Assembly: GCA_015057555.1 (NCBI GenBank)
Contig: SVEC01000010.1
Location: 1-64,000 of the forward strand
Length of the DNA: 64,000 nt
Direction: 5' to 3'
From: Lachnospiraceae bacterium
GTDB taxonomy: Bacteria; Bacillota; Clostridia; Lachnospirales; Lachnospiraceae
In this document: positions 7,276 to 15,969 of the stretch, piece by piece
Layout: each line of letters begins with the position of its first letter
Position numbering within the stretch: position 1 is the stretch's first letter
The notes under the pieces: model-generated
Database searches by the model: none
Told to the model about the DNA's origin: nothing
What the model saw: the letters and a program-made list of their open reading frames with translations, nothing else
Position numbers and translations under genes: made by a program

Positions 7276-7812
7276 CTAATTGGGCTTATGCTCCACTCTG
7301 TAAACCTCTCTATAAAGTATATCTCTTATTTCCTGATATTCCTCTTGGCTAACTACTCCTCCACTAGTCATAATCCTAAGAGGAATGGGATTTCTACCCT
7401 TGGATATAGCTGGCTGAATGTAGGGATAATCATTGTAATAAAGTCCATTTCTCTGATAGAATTCTATCCTTCGCTTAGCTATATCATTATCTGGTAGCTC
7501 CACCTCCAAACAGACTCGTCCTGTCAGATGCTTCTTTATCTCCTGTAGCATCCTTGATCCAAGCCCTATGTTTCGATACTTGCTATCCACTGCAAAATGC
7601 TCTATAAAGCTTAAGTCATCAAACTGCCACACCGCCATAAAACATTTGATTTCAAGGAAATTATCAGCTTCCTTTGCCACATAGATTTGATAATTCGGAT
7701 TTTCCATAAGTTCTAGCTGTTCCTCATATGGTCGATGCTCGTCAGGCGGGAAGCTTGCTTCCATTATTCTATATACTTGTTCAAATTCTTCCTTGCTCAA
7801 TTTAGTTAACAT
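7276..7812 (-). CDS. GNAT family N-acetyltransferase
   Basis: This 178-residue protein has a GNAT core: FIEHFAVDSKYRNIGLGSRML (about residues 69-89) contains the R-N-x-G-L-G acetyl-CoA loop, and RRIEFYQRNGLYYND is the C-terminal dimer/helix region. The substrate is not identified. It lies 30 bases downstream of the aldolase-like gene and 12 bases upstream of a second GNAT gene, so all may be on one transcript. The two GNATs are only distantly alike and do not look like a recent duplication. Confidence 0.87.
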   Translation of the reverse strand: MLTKLSKEEFEQVYRIMEASFPPDEHRPYEEQLELMENPNYQIYVAKEADNFLEIKCFMAVWQFDDLSFIEHFAVDSKYRNIGLGSRMLQEIKKHLTGRVCLEVELPDNDIAKRRIEFYQRNGLYYNDYPYIQPAISKGRNPIPLRIMTSGGVVSQEEYQEIRDILYREVYRVEHKPN

Positions 7813-7842
7813 AATGTTAATGTCTCGTATAATTCTCTCTAT

Positions 7843-8868
7843 TTACAATAATTCTTTTAGCGCTTCTATATCCTCTGGTTTTGTACTCCAGCTTGTGGCA
7901 AATCTCACTACAGTATAGTTATCATCGTACTTTTCCCAGAAGCTAACCTTTAATTCATCCTTAAGAGAATTAAGCTTACTATCCTCTATTATTACAAACT
8001 GCTGATTAGTAGGTGAATCTATAAAGAATCTGCATCCCTTTTCCTGAAGCACCTTCTTTAGCTCCTCTGCCATATCTATAGCATGTCTGCTTATATTAAA
8101 ATACAAATCGTCTGTAAACAATGCATCAAACTGTACCCCAATTAATCTACCCTTGGCAAGCAAAACACAGTGTTGTTTAATCATAGTCATAAAATGTTTA
8201 GGTGCGTTATTCTTGGTAAATACCACTGCCTCACCGCAAAGTGCTCCCACCTTAGTACCTCCAATGTAGAATACATCACAGTACTTTGCTATATCAGCAA
8301 GTGTTACATCTGTATCATAGCTCATAAGTCCATATCCAAGTCTTGCACCATCCATATATAGAGGAATCTCATACTTACAACATATATTAGACAATTCCTC
8401 TAGTTCCCTCTTACTATACAAGGTACCGTACTCAGTAGGATGGGAAATGTACACCATGCCCGGAAACACCATATGCTCATGGTTTTCATCACTATAGAAA
8501 TTATTCAGATACTTCTCTAGTTCATCCGCCTTTATCTTTCCTAGCTCCTGTCCTACAGTCAATACCTTATGACCTGTATACTCGATGGCACCTGCCTCAT
8601 GGACGCTAATATGTCCTGTATCTGCTGCCACAACAGCCTCATAATCCGCAAGCATAGTTGATATTACTATAGAATTAGTCTGTGTACCTCCAGCCAGAAA
8701 ATACACATCAGCATCTGGACACTGACAAGCCCTCTTAATCCTCTCCTTAGCACTTTCTGAATACTTATCAAAACCATATGTAGCAAGTGTCTCATCATTT
8801 GTCTCTATCAGCTTTTGCAATATTGCCGGATGTGCTCCGTTTGTATAATCACTTTCGAATGAAATCAT
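7843..8868 (-). CDS. Low-specificity threonine aldolase-like PLP enzyme
   Basis: This 341-residue fold-type I PLP enzyme of the beta-eliminating lyase group matches clostridial threonine aldolases. Features seen are the start MISFESDYTNGAHPAILQKL, the PLP-contacting VYISHPTEYGTLYS and DGARLGYGL (Asp-Arg region), and the probable Schiff-base Lys in FYIGGTKVGALCGEAVVF. Known members cleave L-threonine or L-allo-threonine to glycine and acetaldehyde, though in vivo roles vary. It is a cytoplasmic enzyme of family-typical length. It lies 9 bases from the end of the histidine kinase gene upstream, which is a loose operon link. Confidence 0.85.
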   Translation of the reverse strand: MISFESDYTNGAHPAILQKLIETNDETLATYGFDKYSESAKERIKRACQCPDADVYFLAGGTQTNSIVISTMLADYEAVVAADTGHISVHEAGAIEYTGHKVLTVGQELGKIKADELEKYLNNFYSDENHEHMVFPGMVYISHPTEYGTLYSKRELEELSNICCKYEIPLYMDGARLGYGLMSYDTDVTLADIAKYCDVFYIGGTKVGALCGEAVVFTKNNAPKHFMTMIKQHCVLLAKGRLIGVQFDALFTDDLYFNISRHAIDMAEELKKVLQEKGCRFFIDSPTNQQFVIIEDSKLNSLKDELKVSFWEKYDDNYTVVRFATSWSTKPEDIEALKELL

Positions 8869-8877
8869 ATTGTCCTC

Positions 8878-11058
8878 TTATTCCTTACTAATAATATTCT
8901 TAATTAAACCTTCCAGCTCGTTATAAATTATTGGTTTTGATAAAAAACCATCAAAGCCATCTTCCATATATTTCTCCTTTGCTCCTGCCACCGCATTTGC
9001 AGTAAGCACGATTATAGGTGTATTAGCACATGGTCCATCCTTGATAGCCTTTATTTTCTTCATAGCCTCAACACCATCCATACCTGGCATCATATGATCC
9101 ATAAAGATTATGTCAAAGTATTCCTTAGTCGCTACCTCTATAGCTTCATTACCACCACCTACATCAATAATTTTGATTTGAGTCTTTTTTAATAATGCTT
9201 GGAATACTTTACGATTCATATCATTGTCGTCAACCATAAGCACACGCAGGTCTGGAGCGATTAATTCTTCGGTATAGACGTATTGTTCTGTCATCAGTTT
9301 CTTGATATTACTATCAAAATCGCCTATCGGTTTTGAATCAACGATTTTCTGCATCAAATCAAAGGAAAATACAGAGCCTTTTCCATACTCACTTTCCACC
9401 TTAAGCTCTGAATTCATCAATGAGAGTAATTTCATAGTAATTGGCATTCCGAGACCAGTTCCTTCTATATTCCTATGACGCTCTATATCTATCCTTTCAA
9501 ATTCTGAAAATAACTTATCCATATCTTCAGGCTTTATTCCAATGCCTGTATCCTCTACTTCAAAATGAAGAATTACATTCTCTTCTAATTCTGAATTATT
9601 GTCCTGCATTAAGCTTACTCGAAACCAAATTGTTCCCTTCTTTGTATACTTAACAGCATTTGTAAGTAAATTCATAAGAATCTGTCTTATTCTTACATCA
9701 TCGCCAAATAATCTTGTAGGAATATTTGAAGCCACGCACATTTCAAAAGATAGCTCTTTGTCCTTCGCCCTAAACTTAGTCATATTTGATATATCATACA
9801 GCAGGTTTGTAGTATCATATTCTATTGGAACAATTTCCATCTTTCCAGATTCGATTTTGTTAAGATCCAGTATATCATTAATTATAGTAAGTAATGTACG
9901 TCCTGATGCCTGAATATCCATAGCATATTCCTTGATAACAGGTTCTGTACTCTCTCTAAGTATCATTTCATCCATTCCAAGAACTGCATTGATAGGAGTT
10001 CTTATCTCATGAGACATACTTGCGAGAAACTCAGTCTTTGCCTTGTTTGCAGCATCTGCAATTTGCTTCTCTCGCTCTACCTCTCTCAAATGTTGATAGT
10101 GCGCAGTAGAATCAATCAAAACATACATCTTACTTTCTGCTGATGATTTATGTACTAATTTTCTTTCCTCAAAGGTATATATTGCATCTTCCACAGTTAT
10201 CGGTTCACCGGTTTTTATTGAATTTCTAATTTTCTCTATTACTGATGGAGCATTATTTTCAATATCTGGAAAAATTTGAAATGCCTTATTATTATAATAA
10301 GCCACACATCCATTTGTATCCATGGCAATAACACCAGCCGAAAGTTCATCAATTATATATTCTTTAGCCAAAGTTTCTGCATCCATAAGGTTATTACGAA
10401 AGATAGCATATAAAAGCAGTATCGCACATATAGAAAATCCTAGCTGATTAAAATCATAATATTTCCCAACAGGTAAGGATGTTAAAAATCCTATTATCAT
10501 CTCAACAAACAAACCTGCCACAATTATTAAATACTGTTTTATCTTCTGTGTATTTTGTGTTCCTGCCAAAGATTTAAATAACATTATAAGGCATGTAACA
10601 ATTATAAACACAACCATCGTGTTCCATAATGTATACCAAGGTCCTCGCTCATAGTTAAATACAGTAAATTTACCATCTCGTTCTAAATAAAAGTTTTTGT
10701 AAAAAAGACCAGTTTTTGAAGTTGTTATTATTACACCAAAAGTAACTAAAGCAAATATGGATTGTAATGCAATTATTAGTTTAGGCATTTTATATTCACA
10801 AAGTCGTCTACAAAACAACAACAGTGATATTACTACACAAACCTTTCCAAACCAAGATAACCATAAAGTCATATAGTAAGCATCGTCTGATTTAGAAAAC
10901 AACATCATCAAATATCCTGCTCCAACCAAAAGCATCCCAATGCAATTTGTAAATAAATAATAGTGCATTCTGTTTTTCATATTTGTAAAAACAATATATG
11001 TTTCACTTACTATCAATATAATATTTATCAATTGTGTAATTATTATTATCTCATACAT
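8878..11058 (-). CDS. Hybrid sensor histidine kinase (7TM-PAS-HisKA-HATPase-REC)
   Basis: This 726-residue protein has seven hydrophobic segments in residues 1-225 (a 7TM sensor region), then a PAS-like domain (about 230-320) and a HisKA domain with phospho-acceptor His350 in FLASMSHEIRTPIN. The HATPase domain has the N box NLLTNAVKYT and G boxes VEDTGIGI and GTGLGM. A C-terminal receiver has phospho-Asp654 in FMDHMMPGMDG. There is no DNA-binding output, so signalling must pass to another protein. The ligand of the membrane region is unknown. The related kinase at 57574 carries an extra Hpt domain. Confidence 0.93.
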   Translation of the reverse strand: MYEIIIITQLINIILIVSETYIVFTNMKNRMHYYLFTNCIGMLLVGAGYLMMLFSKSDDAYYMTLWLSWFGKVCVVISLLLFCRRLCEYKMPKLIIALQSIFALVTFGVIITTSKTGLFYKNFYLERDGKFTVFNYERGPWYTLWNTMVVFIIVTCLIMLFKSLAGTQNTQKIKQYLIIVAGLFVEMIIGFLTSLPVGKYYDFNQLGFSICAILLLYAIFRNNLMDAETLAKEYIIDELSAGVIAMDTNGCVAYYNNKAFQIFPDIENNAPSVIEKIRNSIKTGEPITVEDAIYTFEERKLVHKSSAESKMYVLIDSTAHYQHLREVEREKQIADAANKAKTEFLASMSHEIRTPINAVLGMDEMILRESTEPVIKEYAMDIQASGRTLLTIINDILDLNKIESGKMEIVPIEYDTTNLLYDISNMTKFRAKDKELSFEMCVASNIPTRLFGDDVRIRQILMNLLTNAVKYTKKGTIWFRVSLMQDNNSELEENVILHFEVEDTGIGIKPEDMDKLFSEFERIDIERHRNIEGTGLGMPITMKLLSLMNSELKVESEYGKGSVFSFDLMQKIVDSKPIGDFDSNIKKLMTEQYVYTEELIAPDLRVLMVDDNDMNRKVFQALLKKTQIKIIDVGGGNEAIEVATKEYFDIIFMDHMMPGMDGVEAMKKIKAIKDGPCANTPIIVLTANAVAGAKEKYMEDGFDGFLSKPIIYNELEGLIKNIISKE

Positions 11059-11142
11059 ATGTGTTCACCTACTTAAATACCTTCAAACATTTACAGCATT
11101 ACAAATAAAATTTTATCATACCCCAATTATACCGTCAATGAA

Positions 11143-11183
11143 ACAAAAAGGATGAACCTATATTTACTATAAGTTCACCCTTT
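11143..11183 (-). terminator. Intrinsic terminator of the ECF sigma operon
   Basis: An imperfect but long stem (AAAGG-TGAAC / GTTCA-CCTTT with an inner TATA stem) is followed by TTTTTG on the minus strand, just after the stop at 11192. Confidence 0.7.
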
Positions 11184-11191
11184 CCTGTTAT

Positions 11192-12460
11192 CTACTTTTC
11201 CATCAATGTGTATTTTATACTTCCGCTATTTAAATCATCCTCAGTGAAATCCCAATTAAAAAGTAGCATTTTTATTTCTTCAGTTGCAATATCCCATGTT
11301 ATTATGTAAGCATCTCCATTAGCATCTAGGAACAAATAATAATACCAATTTGTATATGCCTCTCCTGTGAACATCACATTGTAATTAAATCCACCATATA
11401 GCTTTACAGCATCCATGTCAAGATCAAGAACATCCTCTGCATAGGCAGTGGCTATTTCCTTACCTACAGGAATTTTTTCTGTGGCCTCTTCCATACTAGG
11501 AGTATAGCTAGGAGCAATTGCCGAACCACCATGATTAATAGACAATAGTCTCCCATTATCTCCACATATTTCAAGCTGGTAGCTTTCATTTATAATACCA
11601 TCTTTTGAGAAATGCACCTCGTAAACCACCTCAAAATTCGGATAATGTGAATCCATTATTTCTATATCAATTTCATCGCCTTCACGGTCAGTCTTATATA
11701 CAGAGTATTCCCAGCTATCGTCCATCTCTACCCCAAAGTATTTCAGCACCATTTCCTTTGAGCAATCATAGACATCATCAATTTCAAGCTTTTCAACCTC
11801 TTCAGCTTCTTCCACCACATTATCCTCTGTGGTAGCTTCTGCAGTAGTTGGCTGGAAAACATCTGACTCTTCTAGCCCAATATCTTCATCAAGCACCCCT
11901 GTCTCATAAGGATTAGGTTCATCAATGACTGTCTCCATAGTGTATTTATTCTTCTCGTCGTAGTCAATTAACTGTAGTAGCTCTTCATCTGTCATCTCAC
12001 CCTTAGGCAGATGCACTCTTCCATCTTCCCTGACAAATGCTAACTGGTCATCATTTATATCAGATATTTTATCTACTATAAGGATAGTTTCTTCAGGAAA
12101 TCTACCATTCTTATATTCCTCCTGAAGCACTAGTAATCGTTCTACCTCTGTATCCGTAAATGCTCTAGTATACCACTCTGCATCAGCCTGTATCACATTT
12201 ATCTCTAGATAAGCATCCTTCTCTTCATCAGACATATTCTCCATACGATTTTGTACGGCAGATATGGCAGCATGGGTACCTAAACCACCAAAGCACACTA
12301 CGCACAACGCAATGCATACAACTATATGCTTTGAATACCTAAAGAGATTATCTTTTGTTCTCTTTCCCTTTTTACATTTTTCTAATATATCCTGCTTCAT
12401 TTCCTCTGACATAGTCAGGTTAGAAATGATTGGATTATTAATTCTATTATCACCGTTCAT
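11192..12460 (-). CDS. Single-pass membrane protein paired with ECF sigma factor (probable anti-sigma)
   Basis: This 422-residue protein has a cytoplasmic N-terminus (1-45), one transmembrane helix (about 47-67, IVVCIALCVVCFGGLGTHAA) and a long extracytoplasmic part. The latter includes an acidic Thr/Glu-rich linker (TTAEATTEDNVVEEAEEVE) and a C-terminal beta-rich domain with GDAYIITWDIATEEI. It starts 14 bases after the sigma gene ends, the usual anti-sigma arrangement, and MSEEMKQDILEKCKK resembles the sigma-binding N-terminus of clostridial partners. Anti-sigma function is inferred from context. The outer domain is not recognised. Confidence 0.75.
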   Translation of the reverse strand: MNGDNRINNPIISNLTMSEEMKQDILEKCKKGKRTKDNLFRYSKHIVVCIALCVVCFGGLGTHAAISAVQNRMENMSDEEKDAYLEINVIQADAEWYTRAFTDTEVERLLVLQEEYKNGRFPEETILIVDKISDINDDQLAFVREDGRVHLPKGEMTDEELLQLIDYDEKNKYTMETVIDEPNPYETGVLDEDIGLEESDVFQPTTAEATTEDNVVEEAEEVEKLEIDDVYDCSKEMVLKYFGVEMDDSWEYSVYKTDREGDEIDIEIMDSHYPNFEVVYEVHFSKDGIINESYQLEICGDNGRLLSINHGGSAIAPSYTPSMEEATEKIPVGKEIATAYAEDVLDLDMDAVKLYGGFNYNVMFTGEAYTNWYYYLFLDANGDAYIITWDIATEEIKMLLFNWDFTEDDLNSGSIKYTLMEK

Positions 12461-12474
12461 ATTACATCCCCTTT

Positions 12475-12957
12475 CTAAAGCATTTCCTTCAGCTTGTTTC
12501 TGGCTCGCTCTAGGCGTTTCTTACAGGCTGACTCAGATATGGCTAGCATCTGGGCAGTCTCCTTTACTGAGTAGCCCTCTATGTAGTATAAAATCACAAC
12601 ACTTTTTAGCTTATAATCAAGCTCCCATATCTCTTCTAGCTGAACCTTATGTGATGGTTCCACATCTGATGTGCCCATCAGAATATCTTCCACCTCATCT
12701 AATGGTACATAGCTGTGTCTCTTATGAAATCTAAGGAAATCCTTGCATTTGTTCTGGGAAACCTTAATCAACCAGGCCTTTTTCTTCTCCTCGGATTCAA
12801 AATCCGGATGCTTCTTCATATATTGAATAAATGTCTCCTGGATTACATCCCCTACATCCTGTTCATTTTTCAATATAAGAAAACATATCCTATACAGCAA
12901 ATCACTGTATTTTAGTATTGTGTTTTCCAAATCTGCATTAGTTGCTTTGTTACTCAT
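12475..12957 (-). CDS. ECF-type RNA polymerase sigma factor
   Basis: This 160-residue protein has the two ECF regions. Region 2 (about residues 10-75) includes NEQDVGDVIQETFIQYMKK and KAWLIKVSQNKCKDFLR. Region 4 (about 100-158) includes SVVILYYIEGYSVKETAQML followed by the ISESACKKRLERARNKL recognition helix. It directs RNA polymerase to a small regulon, probably including its own operon. The membrane partner follows immediately. Its upstream region also has a good housekeeping-type promoter with a palindrome. Confidence 0.93.
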   Translation of the reverse strand: MSNKATNADLENTILKYSDLLYRICFLILKNEQDVGDVIQETFIQYMKKHPDFESEEKKKAWLIKVSQNKCKDFLRFHKRHSYVPLDEVEDILMGTSDVEPSHKVQLEEIWELDYKLKSVVILYYIEGYSVKETAQMLAISESACKKRLERARNKLKEML

Positions 12958-13018
12958 TGTTCTCTCCTTCGCTTACTATAAAGTGTTATACATGTATTAC
13001 CCCTTCATAGATAAAACG

Positions 13019-13047
13019 ATTATAATACTATAAAGGTGACAATGTCA
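13019..13047 (-). promoter_or_regulatory. Promoter with palindrome upstream of the ECF sigma gene
   Basis: On the minus strand TGACAT (-35) and TATAAT (-10, 13019-13024) are 17 bases apart. The -35 box lies inside the perfect 11-base palindrome TGACATTGTCA (13037-13047), which could be an operator. Confidence 0.5.
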
Positions 13048-13076
13048 TTATTATTTTGCCAGAAAAATTTCACACA

Positions 13077-13103
13077 GAAAAAGCCCGCACATTGTGCAGG
13101 CTA
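13077..13103 (-). terminator. Intrinsic terminator of the HTH/small membrane protein pair
   Basis: Nine-base arms (AGCCCGCAC / GTGCAGGCT, one mismatch) with a 3-base loop are followed by TTTTT on the minus strand, right after the stop at 13111. Confidence 0.8.
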
Positions 13104-13110
13104 ATATACA

Positions 13111-13308
13111 TTACTCTTCTATTGTATCTTCATATTCCTCATCATAATATTCTATAGCTGTATCATCAATTTCATATGAACTAGTTTCTTTTTCATTAGC
13201 ATAAAAGAAATTAGCTAAAATAATCATAATTATAAAGATAATCAGTGGCAATAGTAATATAACACAGATAGCAGTTACTATCTTCTTAGTCCTTCTATTC
13301 TTAATCAC
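13111..13308 (-). CDS. Small single-pass membrane protein
   Basis: This 65-residue protein has a basic N-terminus (KNRRTKK), one long hydrophobic helix (about residues 10-34) and a strongly acidic C-terminal tail rich in Glu, Asp and Tyr. No family is recognised. It starts 3 bases after the HTH gene stop and ends at a terminator, so the pair is an operon. It could modulate the HTH protein at the membrane, but nothing in the sequence proves that. Confidence 0.6.
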   Translation of the reverse strand: MIKNRRTKKIVTAICVILLLPLIIFIIMIILANFFYANEKETSSYEIDDTAIEYYDEEYEDTIEE

Positions 13309-13311
13309 AAG

Positions 13312-13563
13312 CTACTCGTTGATTCTAGAAAGCTGCTCTGCGATTTCGTTCTTATTCTCTTCCTTTTCAATCTTAGCTCCAAGAAGCTGACTTACATCAA
13401 CCTCAAGAACATCTGCTATCTTCTGAAGTGAGTCTGCATCAGGAACAGAAAGTCCCTTCTCCCATTTTGACACTGTCTGACGTACCACATTTATCTTTGT
13501 AGCTAATTCCTCCTGCGTAAATCCTTTGCTCTTTCTAAGCTCTCTCAAATTTTCATTAAACAT
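13312..13563 (-). CDS. XRE family transcriptional regulator
   Basis: This 83-residue protein has an N-terminal XRE HTH domain: NLRELRKSKGFTQEELATKI, then VVRQTVSKWEKGLSVPD as turn and recognition helix (about residues 5-60). A short hydrophilic tail follows. The ATG has an AGGAGG site a few bases upstream. Such mini-regulators repress their own operon or neighbours. It leads the small membrane protein gene by 3 bases, so the membrane protein is its probable partner. Confidence 0.88.
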   Translation of the reverse strand: MFNENLRELRKSKGFTQEELATKINVVRQTVSKWEKGLSVPDADSLQKIADVLEVDVSQLLGAKIEKEENKNEIAEQLSRINE

Positions 13564-13607
13564 ATCCTTTACCTCCTAAATGATTTTTGGTAAGCAAATC
13601 ATATGCC

Positions 13608-13635
13608 CAAAACCTCCGTTGCCACAAGCAACGCA
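13608..13635 (-). terminator. Weak hairpin after the 13663 GNAT gene
   Basis: Perfect 6-base arms CGTTGC/GCAACG (13617-13622, 13628-13633) are followed on the minus strand by GGAGG and then TTTT. The interruption before the T run makes it a marginal terminator. Confidence 0.35.
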
Positions 13636-13662
13636 AGTTAACATCAGTTATTTACAAGGATT

Positions 13663-14133
13663 TTACAATATTTTCTCCATACCAACCTTCTGCGAAACAA
13701 GCCCACAGGCCTGATAAAATTTCATGGCATTTTCATTGCAAGACCAAACATTTAAGGTTAGATTGTAAAAATCATTCTTCTTGGCAAAATCAACTACATA
13801 GTCATATAGCTGTGTACCTATATGTAAACCTCTTTTATCCTCATCAACACAAAGGTCATCTATGTACAAGGTCCTAACATCTGTCAGTATGTTATCGTTA
13901 ATATGCTGCTGATACACGCAAAATGCATATCCCAGCACTTCATCACTGTCATCCACCGCCACAAAGATAGGCTTTTGGTCATTCTCTATAATCTCTGCTA
14001 GCTCTTCATCTGTGTATTTCTTCACATTTGCCTTAAATAAATCAGGTCTACCGTTATGGTGAACCATCAAAACCTGATTCAGTAGCTTATTAATACCTAG
14101 CATATCTGAAATAACTGCTCTTCTAATGTTCAT
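13663..14133 (-). CDS. GNAT family N-acetyltransferase
   Basis: This 156-residue acetyltransferase has the strand TLYIDDLCVDEDKRGLHIGTQLY (about residues 91-113), containing a divergent acetyl-CoA loop R-G-L-H-I-G, and NENAMKFYQACGLV near the C-terminus. These are typical of the RimI-like GNAT group. The N-terminal MNIRRAVISDMLGINKLL is the standard first strand and helix. The substrate is unknown. It is 30 bases downstream of the next GNAT gene, so the two may be cotranscribed. Confidence 0.88.
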   Translation of the reverse strand: MNIRRAVISDMLGINKLLNQVLMVHHNGRPDLFKANVKKYTDEELAEIIENDQKPIFVAVDDSDEVLGYAFCVYQQHINDNILTDVRTLYIDDLCVDEDKRGLHIGTQLYDYVVDFAKKNDFYNLTLNVWSCNENAMKFYQACGLVSQKVGMEKIL

Positions 14134-14165
14134 ACTCCAAGTCTCCTTATTATGTCATTCTTAAA

Positions 14166-14708
14166 TTATTGCTCTTCCAACCATTCATCTCTGGTAAGAC
14201 AGGTCACATGCTCAGTTCTTATATCATCCATAAGTGCCCAGTAGAAATTCTCCTTGGTATGATGATACTTGAAACCACACTTTTCCTGCACACGCTTGGA
14301 TTTAATATTACCATCAAAGTAACCACACCAGATTTTATCTAGCTCAAGCATCTCAAAGCCATAATATAGCAACGTATTTACGGCTTCAGGTATTAATCCC
14401 TGCCCCCAATAAGGTACACCAATCCAATACCCTATCTCTGCTTCCTTATCAGGCAAGTTAAGGGTACTTGCCTCGCCAAAGGTAAGTCCTACGCTTCCCA
14501 CTGGCTTATTACTACTCTTAAGCACCACCGCATATGTACCTTCAGCGGAGAGTATTTCCCTAATAACCTCTCTGCTATTTTCCACCGAGCGATGCTCTGG
14601 CCAGCCTGCTATAGGACCAACATCCGGATGTTTAGCTACCTCATATAAATCCTCTGCATCTTCCTCCACCCAAGGGCGAAGAATTAATCTATCTGTCTCA
14701 AATGTCAT
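14166..14708 (-). CDS. GNAT acetyltransferase, RimJ/RimL-like
   Basis: This 180-residue protein starts MTFETDRLILRPWVEEDAED, the hallmark of RimJ/RimL and related acetyltransferases. It continues with AEIGYWIGVPYWGQGLIPEA (acetyl-CoA loop W-G-Q-G) and NIKSKRVQEKCGF. Members acetylate protein N-termini or small molecules. I chose ATG 14708, preceded by AAGGAG, rather than a longer frame opening at 14762 that overlaps the crcB gene by 23 bases and lacks a ribosome site. Confidence 0.88.
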   Translation of the reverse strand: MTFETDRLILRPWVEEDAEDLYEVAKHPDVGPIAGWPEHRSVENSREVIREILSAEGTYAVVLKSSNKPVGSVGLTFGEASTLNLPDKEAEIGYWIGVPYWGQGLIPEAVNTLLYYGFEMLELDKIWCGYFDGNIKSKRVQEKCGFKYHHTKENFYWALMDDIRTEHVTCLTRDEWLEEQ

Positions 14709-14739
14709 ACTTTTTCTCCTTATATATCTCACATCAACC

Positions 14740-15102
14740 TTATGAAAGGTATTCCACTGCAAATATCACTCCAACGCCAATCAAAACACTTCCCAGAACA
14801 TAAATAAATGCCATAAGTGGATTACCAGCTTTTATCATGTCTGCAGTTTCTAGCGCAAAGGTTGAAAATGTAGTGAATCCTCCACACACACCAACCTTAA
14901 GAAATAGTACAAGTTGCGGATTTATAGAACTATTCTTTGTAGCAGCTACTGTAATAATTCCAATAACTATACAACCTATTACATTAATGAGAAATGTCTT
15001 TATAGGAAATGTTGTAACCTCATTAACTTGAATCAAACCAATTAGGTATCTGCATATGGCTCCAACGAAGCCACCTAAACCTACAACAATTGCATTTAGC
15101 AT
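14740..15102 (-). CDS. crcB: Fluoride channel FluC/CrcB
   Basis: This 120-residue protein has four transmembrane helices and the family motifs GGFVGAICRYLIG near the N-terminus and GVCGGFTTFSTFALE in the middle (G-x-x-T-T-F-S-T-F, the Phe-box and Na+-binding break). FluC forms dual-topology dimers that let fluoride leave the cell. I chose ATG 15102, with GGAGG just upstream, over the in-frame GTG at 15120. Only 14 bases separate it from the VOC gene. A CLC transporter with an unusual pore motif lies 900 bases upstream. No fluoride riboswitch is visible. Confidence 0.93.
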   Translation of the reverse strand: MLNAIVVGLGGFVGAICRYLIGLIQVNEVTTFPIKTFLINVIGCIVIGIITVAATKNSSINPQLVLFLKVGVCGGFTTFSTFALETADMIKAGNPLMAFIYVLGSVLIGVGVIFAVEYLS

Positions 15103-15116
15103 ACTGTTATCCTCCG

Positions 15117-15500
15117 TCACACCGTAATCTCTATCTGATTACCTTCAATCCCTACTATACAGCTCTCATAATAACCATCACCAGTAGTTCTTGGACCACT
15201 TATAACCTCATAACCATCAACTTTAAGCCTTCTGGTGAGGTCATCCACAGCCTCCTTACTTCCGACACTAAAAGCAATATGAATATATCCTGTACGGTTT
15301 ATAACTTTTTCATCATCTTTCATTACAGGTTTCTTCATTATCTCCAAACGGGCTCCATCATCAAAGCTAAGGAAATATGAACGAAAATCTGTAGTCTTAT
15401 TATGATAACCATCATTAGATGTTGCATTGAAATACTTTATAAAAAAGTCTCTGGCAAAGTCCAAATCATTTACATACATTGCAATATGTTCTATTCGCAT
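15117..15500 (-). CDS. VOC/glyoxalase-like protein
   Basis: This 127-residue protein is a single VOC domain: [20 protein letters not shown] opens with the first metal-ligand His (residue 5), [18 protein letters not shown] carries the second half-repeat His, and [11 protein letters not shown] carries the terminal Glu ligand. VOC proteins include lactoylglutathione lyases, dioxygenases and fosfomycin or bleomycin resistance proteins; the substrate cannot be assigned. It is 14 bases upstream of crcB and could share its transcript. Confidence 0.87.
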   Translation of the reverse strand: MRIEHIAMYVNDLDFARDFFIKYFNATSNDGYHNKTTDFRSYFLSFDDGARLEIMKKPVMKDDEKVINRTGYIHIAFSVGSKEAVDDLTRRLKVDGYEVISGPRTTGDGYYESCIVGIEGNQIEITV

Positions 15501-15574
15501 ATTTATATACCTACCATTTCCATAAAATCATATTAATTTCTTAATAATAGATTCAAATCTAATCCATATCAAAG

Positions 15575-15937
15575 CTACATAGGTGTTCCCACCTCAATCA
15601 GATTTCCATCCAAATCATAAAACCTGACAACCTTCTGTCCCCAGCTATGTTCCATAAGCTTATTTACATACTTAATATCCGGATAAAGTCTTTCCAGCTT
15701 CTCTACAAATGCTTCTATATCCCTTTCTTCGAAATATAATTCACAGGAATTATTCTCATGTGTTATGTCCTTCTCCAAAAACTCTCTCCAGATTTTCTCA
15801 TCCTGAAGCACAAGTCCTTCTGTTAGAATCATATTTCCATCATTATCAAGCACCATATCAAGACCAAATAAGTCGTGATAAAACTGCTTTGACTTCTCTA
15901 TATCATTTACAACTATCAATATATTTCTTAATTTCAT
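15575..15937 (-). CDS. VOC/glyoxalase-like protein
   Basis: This is a 120-residue VOC-fold protein: MKLRNILIVVNDIEKSKQFY begins the first module, GNMILTEGLVLQDEKIW follows, and FYDLDGNLIEVGTPM ends with the Glu metal ligand. The usual first His is replaced by Asn-Ile (RNILIVV), so the metal site may be altered or absent. ATG 15937 is preceded by GGGGTG; a longer frame from 15958 lacks a better site. The specific role is unknown. Confidence 0.83.
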   Translation of the reverse strand: MKLRNILIVVNDIEKSKQFYHDLFGLDMVLDNDGNMILTEGLVLQDEKIWREFLEKDITHENNSCELYFEERDIEAFVEKLERLYPDIKYVNKLMEHSWGQKVVRFYDLDGNLIEVGTPM

Positions 15938-15969
15938 AAAATCACACCCCATCATCAACTAGAGATACA

